Translations under genes and position numbers: made by a program
Origin: Gautieria morchelliformis
Taxonomy: Eukaryota; Basidiomycota; Agaricomycetes; Gomphales; Gomphaceae
NCBI GenBank assembly: GCA_015179125.1
Contig: WHVA01000304.1
Span: 62,001-126,000 of the forward strand
Direction of reading: 5' to 3'
DNA length: 64,000 nt
The notes under the pieces: generated by a model
What the model saw: the letters and a program-made list of their open reading frames with translations, nothing else
Database searches by the model: none
What the model was told of the DNA's origin: nothing
Shown: positions 57,101 through 64,000 of the stretch, one piece after another
Layout of the letters: every line of letters begins with the position of its first letter
Position numbering within the stretch: the first letter of the stretch is position 1

Positions 57101-59229
57101 AAGACAAACATTTCCATCTTGAAACAGATGCCTCAGCCTATGCCACAGGAGCAGTACTGTCCCAGATATGTGATGATGGCAAATGGCGGCCTGTGGGGTT
57201 TGTCTCCAAAAGCCTCAATGATGCTGAACGCAACTATGCCATCCATGACAAGGAGCTTCTTTCTGTGATTCGGGATTAGAGGAATGGCGCCACATCTTAG
57301 AGGGAACGAAGCACAAGATTGAGATTCTCAATGACCATCAGAATCTCACCTACTTCCGCACTGCACAAAACCTGAACCGTCGTCAAGCACGCTGGTCACT
57401 CTACCTCTCTCGCTTTGATTTTGAGCTGATCCATCGTCCTGGTCGTCATTCAGCCAAGCCTGATGCACTCTCACGACACGTGGATCATAAGCGGGGGAGG
57501 AAGACAACCAAAATCAAGTCTTACTTACCCCTGACTTGTTCCACATCAAGGCGAATCCTCCAGAGGCTGGTGCGCAGTTAGTCCCAGGTGAAGGTGATGC
57601 TTTCCTCAATGAGTAAGGAACTGTGTAGACCGGGATGAAAAGGTTGTCAAGGCTCTCAAAGAACTGGGCTCCTCTGGAAATTTACGAGGAGAAGAGTGGT
57701 CTGAACAGGATGGGCTTGTCCTCTATCACAACAAAGTGTACGTGCCGCTTGATGCAAAACTACGACATGACATAGTGAAAGCGCACCATGACATACCTCT
57801 CACCGGTCACCCTGGTCGTTGGAGAACCACTGAACTAGTTGCTCGGAGTTACTGGTGGCCTGGGATGGGACGTTACATTGCAAAATACGTGAAGGCCTGT
57901 GACCTGTGCAACCGGACAAAAACCTTCCCTGCTTCTCCCATTGGCAAGCTTCTACCAAACCGTATCCCAGACCATAGATGGCAGGTTATGTCTGTTGACT
58001 TGATCGTAGAACTGCCTACCAGTCATGGCTATAATGCTCTCCTTGTTGTCGTCGATCGCCTCTCAAAGCGTGCACATGTCATTCCCACCACTTCAGATGT
58101 AACTTCGGTGGGAGTTGCCCGACTCTTCCATGATCATGTTTGGAAACTTCATGGGCTCCCTGAAGAAATCATCAGTGATCGAGGCACACAGTTCATCTCC
58201 CAGTTCATGCGTGAACTGAACAAACTTCTTGGTGTCAAAGTCGCTGCCTCTACTGCTTATCACCCCCAAACTGATGGACAGACTGAAAGGGTTAATCAGG
58301 AGATTGAGCAATACCTTCGACTATTCGTCAACCAGCGTCAGGATGATTGGTTTGAATGGATATCCTTGGCCGAGTTTGCCTATAACAACCGAATCCATGC
58401 CTCAACCCAGACTACACCCTTCATGTTGGACAGTGGCCAACATCCAAGGCTGGGACTGGAACCAGTCCGGGAAACTCGACTCGAGGCCCTGGATGAGTTC
58501 ACAACACGGATGGAAGCGGCCACAAGAGAAGCTCGTTCGGCCTGTCAAGGCAGCAGAGGACATGGCACGCTTCTATGACGTGCACCATAAAGCAGCCCCA
58601 GTTTATAAGCTTGGTGACAAGGTCTGGCTCAATGCACAAAACATCACAACCACTCGCCCAATGAAGAAGCTAGACCACAAGTGGCTAGGCCCTACACTGT
58701 TAATAAGGTGGTCTCATGAAATGCCTATGGTCTAAATCTTCCTACATCCTTTGGTCGCACACATCCAGTGTTCTCTGTCGTCCTGCTTCGGCCATATGAA
58801 GATGACCCAATCCTTCAACGTCATGCCCCTCCACCACCCCCCCTGTCATACGGGATGGAGCCGAAGAATATGAAGTTGAAAGGATTCTAGACAGCAGGAT
58901 GTTCCGTGGAAGGTTGGAGTATCTCGTGCGCTGGAAGGGCTATGGAGCTGCCGACGATCTCTGGCTACCAGCAAAGATGTCTCTGGGGCAAAGCACTCGT
59001 TAAAGAATTTCACCGGCAGAACCCAGAGGCACCTCAGCGTATCTCAGCAGCCACATATATGTCCCTCCCCTTCCAGAGATTTCAGAACTTCACAGAACCT
59101 TCCAGGCAAACTCTCTTCGACTGGACAGCAGGCAGGGCTTCTACTTATGATGTCAAGGGTCCAGAACCCCAAAGATAAGCGATATCGGCCTCCGCCTAAC
59201 CAATTCATTCCGATAAGCTATATATCCCC

Positions 59230-59840
59230 TCTCCACCTGTGACGCTCACTTCCACTGCATCGACCCCACCACATCCATCAACCATGTCCTCCCCGCCATT
59301 GAGCTTGTTGCCCTCCCCAGCTTCACCCAAAACCTCTCTGACCTGCCAAACATGTCACGTGTCGATCCCACCCTCCTGCACTTCTCCGGCTTCTCGTCAT
59401 CCAGAGCAGCCAGTGAAGCCAAGCTACAAAGGATGCTTGACTGCCGTGATCTCGACGTCGCATGGTCTTCAAAGTGGTCCGTCAGCTCTGAGGACCTCAC
59501 ACCAGCGGAGAGTCAGGCGCCCACTCGCCCGCACTCGCATTCCTCAGACCCCGACACAGACGAGAGAACACATACTACGTCGGCGACCCTGTCTTCCTCA
59601 ACGATGGAACCCCCCCTTGTGGAACCCCCTACACTTTCGAAGGCTGGGTGGGGCGGCGTTTCCGTAACATGGCAGGAGAGCGAATACGTCGAGCAAGGTT
59701 CCGAGGGCCGCACTTGCCCATGGACCCCAATCCCCTGAGCTCATCATTGACCTGCGTTACCAGGAAGGGAAGGGCCAGGAGAGATGGTGGTCCTGCCTGT
59801 GGCATACTTGGAAACAATGTCTCGGTGGATGTTGAGGGCT
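59230..59840 (+). other. extra coding-like stretch between chromodomain and 3' LTR
   Basis: Downstream of the chromodomain and before the 3' LTR, about 600 bases have protein-like composition with no recognised domain (phrases such as HFHCIDPTTSINHVLPAIEL). It belongs to the LTR element by position. Function unknown; treated as a fossil part. Confidence 0.45.
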
Positions 59841-59888
59841 AGGTGGCAGCTGTGCTTGTCGGGACGACAAGCATTGAGAGGGGGGTGA

Positions 59889-60263
59889 TGTCAGGGTTCA
59901 CGCATTTCCTTCCACAAGTTTCTATTTCCTTCCATGAGTTTCCGTTACCTTCCATCAGTTTCCATAACCTTCCGTCACCTTCCGTCACATGTCACCTTCC
60001 ATCACCTTCCATAACCTTCTACAAGTTTCCGTCTCCCCTATTATGTAAGCCTTGCCAGCGCTATAAGACTGTAGCCTGTGTGGTGGCGTTTCCTCAGCTT
60101 GATCTCTGAGGATACCCACTACACAGGCAAGTCCCCATGTATCTATCGTTGGTAGAGTTATAAACTGAGGATACCCACTACACAGTTGGTCATTGTCCTA
60201 GTATCGGCTCTTATCTCCTTGAGTATCTTTGGTTGTGGCTTCGTCATTAGTGTTGCCCTCACA
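59889..60263 (+). repeat. 3' LTR of the gypsy element
   Basis: 375 bases, TG...CA ends, about 97-98% identical to the 5' LTR outside one indel in the tandem-repeat zone. Its right end abuts the reverse-transcriptase region of a LINE. Confidence 0.95.
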
Positions 60264-62720
60264 GTGAGGTCTAGCAGCAAGTCTACAGTTGTCTGGCCTG
60301 GGAGGCCGCCAAAATGCCGTGATGGAAGCATGTTGTGTCGGACGGTGAGGTACACTGTGAGGTCAGTCATGACTCCTGATATTACCTTTCCCATCGTGTT
60401 GTAGAGGGCAATGGGCTGATAGGCCTTGGCAACGGTATAGTCGGGTTGGCCTGGCTTGCGAAGTACTATTGTCTTCCAGGTTCACCACCTCCTGGGGAAG
60501 TACTTGGTGTTAATGATTGACCTCAAGCAGGTGTGAAGCAGGGGCATGAGCTGGGCCGAGCACTGCTTGAGTACCACATTGGGGATTCTGTCTTCGCCTG
60601 GTCCTTTGAAAGGCTGGGATTTATCAATGTGATGCTGGAGCTGGTGTGGGGCCAGGAGGGTGAAGCTGAGTGGAGGTGGAGGTGGGGTGTCGTCTTCAGG
60701 GAGGTCTGGTAGGTCATGAGGATGAGGGGGGAAGAAGATTTTGGTGAAGAGGGTCGCCTTTTCACCGTCTGAGTGTGATTCAGAGGTTTTTTGGCCATTG
60801 AGTCCTTTTTCTAGCAGCAACGGTATGCGTGTCCAGGCACCATCAATTATCAGGTTCTTCACCAGCCTCCCAGCTGTCCATACATCTCTCTCATTCACCC
60901 CCTCCACCCAGGACCTCCAGTGTGCTGACTTGGTTCTGTGCAGGGCTGATGTGTATGCATTGTGTGTTTTGTCAGAGGCTAGCTTGCTCTCATCCCAGTG
61001 TGGGGTGAACCTGGCAGGAAACTCTTTTCTGCTCTTATGTGCATACTCACAGCGTAGTGAGGTGAGCTCCTGAGCCCACCACCTCTTCGCAAAGGGCGAT
61101 GGTCTCATCTGTGGTATGACTGAGGTGATGATGACTTGGATTGTATTGGTGAGCTGATCAACATAGGCGTCTATCTCTTGGGGGGAGGATGGGCATGCAT
61201 TGGTGTGTGGGCCCATTGCAGTGAGGTTCTCGTCCAGCCTCTTCCTGAACATCTCCCAGTCCGTGCTATGGAAGTTCCTGCTGGCCTTCGCAGGTCTCCT
61301 GTCAATCTCTATGTCGAAGGTCATGTGGATGAGGAGGTGGTTGGCTGAGGGGAGGTGGTCGTCAGGCGAGGCCTCACATGTGAGAATCTGATGGGATAGG
61401 CTGGGGTTGCAGAAGAGAAGGTCAATGGTCGTCCATGTGCAATGGCTGTCGGACTGGTAGGTCAGTGTACCGGCAGGAAGTTGTAGCTTGAGGTGCTGCT
61501 GGGTGAGGAGGAGCATGATTAGTTCAGTATTGCTCCGGCAGCATCTACGGGCTTGGTTGGGACCTGACCAGAGGGGGTTGTGCTTGTTGAAATCTCCTGC
61601 CCAGATGACAGAGGTGTCCCAGGGTGTTGGATTTCGGAGGAGCCAGGAGTGTAGGTGGGTGAAGGCAATGTCGGTGTCTGGGGGGTTGTAGATGTTGTAG
61701 ACATCAATTCTCTGATTGTCGAGGAGGAGTGATAGTGCGGTTATGATGTTTGAAGGGATCTGGATCTGTTGGAAAAGATTTGAAGTTAGTGTATTGGAGA
61801 TCATGATCAGAGAGCGAGGAGGGTTATCATCGTGCGGTTCCAGGATATGATCCCCTCAATTACCAGGCCGTTCTCTATTGCTTCGTTCGCTGCAGCTTTA
61901 GTTTTGTAGCTTAGCATCAGAGGTCCGTCTGGTCTTCTCACGGACTTCTGCACCGTTGATCCAAGCTAAGTTTGCTATCTGATGGTCCTCCTGCAGGTTG
62001 CGGGGATTGTCGAGTTTGAGGCTGTCTATAGCGGTGGCGAGGTCATCGGTGTCGGTCCAGAAATCGGCGGGGGCGTTGTGGGCAACTACAGCGAAGGAAC
62101 GCTCTGGCGTCGTAGCTCTTGGGTCAACATGAGTCATCCACTTGCTAGCATGGGCCCTGGCTTTGCCAGCGTCTTCAGTGGTTTTGAAGGTGAGTGTAAT
62201 GTTCTCGGCCGCGGACTTGGATATCCCCTGACGGACTGGGCCGTCGGGGACGCCAGGCCCGGGTTCTGTTCAAAGAAGTTAGTGATGATGTCGTTACAAT
62301 ACCTTGTCACTATCGCGGGCTCCCATTTGAGAAATGGGGCATCCCTCGAGACGTTCTTCGTGGAAATGAAAATTTGTTTTTCTTGGAGCTCGGCCGACAA
62401 CTTCTGCCTCGACGAGGCAACTTGAGTAGCAGTCCCCCCAAAGCCCCTTTTTGCTGCAGCGGCGTAGGAGGAGGAGGAGGTGGTGGAGTGGGGTGACAGA
62501 ACGCGGAGGAGATGGCATCCTTTATGTCGGCGGTCGCCTTCTGGAGGTCGTTGTTTGTAGCGAGCCTGTTGACCTCATAGAGGAGGGAGGCCTCGCGCAG
62601 GAGTTTGGTGATGGCGATGAGTTGCGAGGCGCCTTCTTTGCCGACATTCCAAGTGTTGCCGCATTTGTGAACCCTCTCTCGGGCGAAATTATCTATACGT
62701 TCGGAGTCCCTGACTCACGA
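60264..62720 (-). mobile_element. Tad1-like LINE, damaged and cut at the LTR boundary
   Basis: Read on the minus strand from about 62720. An ORF1-like part opens ASQLIAITKLLREASLLYEV, then LQKATADIKDAISSA and a poly-Pro stretch. Next are RDAPFLKWEPAIVTRYCNDI and, near 61900, AANEAIENGLVIEGI, the ORF1 RRM-like block. Directly after this the endonuclease part begins inside ORF2 (DDNPPRSLIMISNTL). Then WDTSVIWAGDFNKHNPLWSG and WTTIDLLFCNPSL, the endonuclease signatures. The reverse transcriptase start is PFKGPGEDRIPNVVLKQCS, and AYQPIALYNTMGKVISGVMT follows a frame shift near 60480. It stops at FGGLPGQTTVDLLLDLT at 60264, where the 3' LTR begins. The ORF1 tail and the endonuclease start are missing, as is most of the reverse transcriptase. 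Confidence 0.82.
60482..61850 (-). pseudogene. LINE ORF2 part: endonuclease/exonuclease/phosphatase-type nuclease and start of reverse transcriptase
   Basis: An open stretch of about 440 codons. Its nuclease half has IYNPPDTDIAFTHLHSW, VIWAGDFNKHNPLWSG (the Asp-x-Asn core of APE-type LINE nucleases), TIDLLFCNP and SDHLPSANHLLIHM-like end (here DDHLPSANH). A linker with KRWWAQELTSLRCEYAHKSR leads to the reverse transcriptase entry block FKGPGEDRIPN. The nuclease lacks its first catalytic block because of the deletion near 61845. Confidence 0.8.
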
Positions 62721-62842
62721 CAAGGAGACCGACAGGTATGTGCATATTTATGACGATCAAAGACAATGATTTTCCTAATGGCACCCTTTTAGCAACCTTG
62801 TGGCATCATTTTCAACCTGACATAGGATGTCTACTAGTAAAA

Positions 62843-64000
62843 CTATTTGCTAGTATTCTCAACCAGAGCCCACCTTGTCTCCGAGCTCGCGGAGCCGGGT
62901 ACCCTTGCTTCAGAGGCAATCAAAGTCCAAACGTTCTCGCCTCCTGGTGCTGCGCCGGAGCAGGAAGCAGGGGACACTGGCGCATCAAAGGACAGGGCAG
63001 ACATGGCCCTTACACCGTCAGATCTATAAAATATGCAGTTTGAACAATTTGACGAGAGGCTGCAGAAGCGACCAAAAGACATACCTCTCAAGTACCTCTT
63101 TGAGGATACAATGCACAAATGCAGGTGAGAGGAATCCGGACCAACGAAGATGAAATATCTTCGCCACAGAAGACCCTAAGGGCGGCTCGTAGGATGCGGC
63201 GTATGGATTCACTGAGTCTCCAACAAGAAGCCTAGGAATAAGTCAAGCTGTCAGCGTCAAACATGCATCAGCGAACGAAGACATCGAACCGTTGTGAGCC
63301 CAGGGAGGCCAGACCGACCCACTCGAAGAACTCCGCCAAGTCTTCATGTACGTCATCTGAGCTGATTGCGGGAAAAGCCTGTGGGGTAAAGACGTTTGCC
63401 GTGGTCTGCAAAAGCGCCCGTACATTCTGCTTGGCTTCAGGGCTGGGTGCTGGACGTGTGAGAGGTCATGAGGTTGTGTTAAAACGGGTGTAAATCAATA
63501 TACCTTCAGGCACAGGGTGGAGAAGCACGTCCCAGCCCTCTTGATCTTCTTCCGTCGCACGTCGGATGTCCCATTGTTGTAAACAGCCCCGGGCACGCAC
63601 AGCAAGTGGGGAGGTTCTGTCATGTAAATCAAGCTGTACCACTGCCGGGGGAAAGACAGGTCGATCAGTGACCGCAGTCTCTGATGAGTCAGGCCAAGCA
63701 AGCTCTCACGAAACCTGGAATTGCATCCAACCGATCCGACCCGTGTGCCGACACCGATCCCGAGCCGTTCGTATGTGTCTTGGGTGAGGGAGAGCGACAA
63801 GATGCCGCGGTCGAGACACCATGCATCCGTTGTTGGTGATCCCAATGTGAAAGCTGTTGTAGTGCTAGTGCGCGTCAGGACTCAGGAAGGGTCGGTCACG
63901 TGGGTAAAATAAAGTACGCACCTAGAAGCTGAGAAGGCAAGGTAGAGGTCTGAAAAGGTTGCTTTGGTTCTATAGTATGATGTCTCAAGCGCTACAAGAC
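62843..64000 (-). CDS. RNase P/MRP subunit Rpp40-like protein (5' end off window)
   Basis: Protein subunit of the RNase P/MRP complex for tRNA and rRNA processing. Reading minus from the right edge: ETSYYRTKATFSDLYLAFSA, then after an intron TTDAWCLDRGILSLSLTQDT with YERLGI, matching the SLxxxTYExLG motif. Later exons give RALLQTTANVFTPQAFPAIS, HEDLAEFFEWVGLASLGSQR, NPYAASYEPPL, LRWSGFLSPAFVHCILKEV and ALSFDAPVSPASCSGAAPGG followed by ENVWTLIAS. The last two correspond to the C-terminal GFxxPxxV and SPVSW...GGE blocks of human RPP40. It ends RWALVENTSK with stop at 62843-62845. Four or more introns; exon junctions near 63200-63280 are not fully resolved. Family call by memory of motif wording. 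Confidence 0.72.

Larger units (their letters stand above)
53716..60263 (+). mobile_element. Ty3/gypsy chromovirus-type LTR retrotransposon, broken copy
   Basis: About 6.5 kb between two direct LTRs that begin TGTCAGGG and end CCCTCACA. In order: gag-like region (about 54.2-55.1 kb) ending in a CCHC zinc knuckle; aspartic protease ([10 protein letters not shown], about 55.5-55.9 kb); reverse transcriptase with the FMDDIL catalytic box (about 56.3-56.9 kb); RNase H (about 57.1-57.5 kb); integrase with HHCC and DDE region (about 57.7-58.4 kb); and a chromodomain (about 58.9-59.0 kb). The order places it with the chromoviruses. The coding region is interrupted at roughly five or six points, so this looks a non-autonomous fossil. 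LTR difference of about 2-3% plus one indel suggests a moderately recent insertion. No matching target-site duplication flanks it. Confidence 0.93.

Noticed and set aside
1-64000. CRISPR array, bacterial operon, defence island or secondary-metabolite cluster
   Set aside because: No regularly spaced repeats, no polycistronic layout, no NRPS, PKS, terpene or P450 genes; intron-rich eukaryotic genes throughout.
63960-64000. Resemblance of the last bases (GCGCTACAAGAC) to ACGCTACAAGAC near 52470
   Set aside because: Only about 11 bases match; chance is enough.

Overview
The window reads as nuclear DNA of a filamentous basidiomycete, most likely an Agaricomycete. Almost every gene is broken by short introns of about 45-70 bases with GT...AG ends. 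Genes sit on both strands, a few hundred bases apart or less. Several families are typical of basidiomycetes, such as the DUF7727-type membrane protein, the Cys-rich/one-TM/long-tail surface protein and the chromodomain Ty3/gypsy element. The species cannot be named from the sequence.

Layout. 1-600 is the end of a four-TM membrane protein. 931-4518 holds an Apa2-type dinucleotide phosphorylase and a Gyp1-type TBC RabGAP. 4656-8424 (minus) holds a RanBP1-domain nucleoporin and a Rec114-like meiotic protein. 8546-13582 holds a nucleoside hydrolase and the ER fusion GTPase Sey1. 13729-18629 holds an unknown low-complexity protein and the BAR protein Rvs161. 18927-23120 (minus) holds RACK1, with a U24/snR24 C/D snoRNA in one intron, an unknown protein and a membrane-anchored glutaredoxin. 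23215-28911 holds a HAD phosphatase (+), PalC (-), ribosomal protein uL11 (-) and a Pho80-type cyclin (+). 29734-34901 (minus) holds a Ran1/Sks1-type kinase and Utp6. 34981-42708 (+) holds an unknown Ser/Pro-rich protein, Got1, an unknown protein and a PC-esterase-like membrane protein. 43089-48625 holds a one-TM surface protein (-), a Cys3-type bZIP factor (+) and a Dpp1-type lipid phosphatase (+).

From about 49 kb the style changes. Intact housekeeping genes give way to an H-type lectin gene with a foldback repeat at its 5' end, an orphan piece of an AP-3 beta adaptin gene, a repeated intron-exon block leading into a Lys-rich gene remnant, and AT-rich palindromes. Next come a broken Ty3/gypsy chromovirus-type LTR element (53716-60263) and a damaged Tad1-like LINE (about 60264-62720) cut at the LTR boundary. 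Ordinary gene content resumes at the right edge with a partial Rpp40-like RNase P/MRP gene.

How the genes relate. There is no operon, biosynthetic cluster or defence island. Several gene pairs share short divergent promoters (Rec114-like/nucleoside hydrolase 121 bp, glutaredoxin/HAD 94 bp, Utp6/34981 gene 79 bp). Secretory-pathway genes (Gyp1, Sey1, Got1, glutaredoxin) and RNA/ribosome genes (RACK1 + U24, uL11, Utp6, Rpp40) recur, but this looks like chance in a gene-dense region. I found no convincing previously undescribed system. The best leads are the intronic snoRNA, the self-priming signature and extra coding stretch of the LTR element, and the rearranged 50-53 kb zone.
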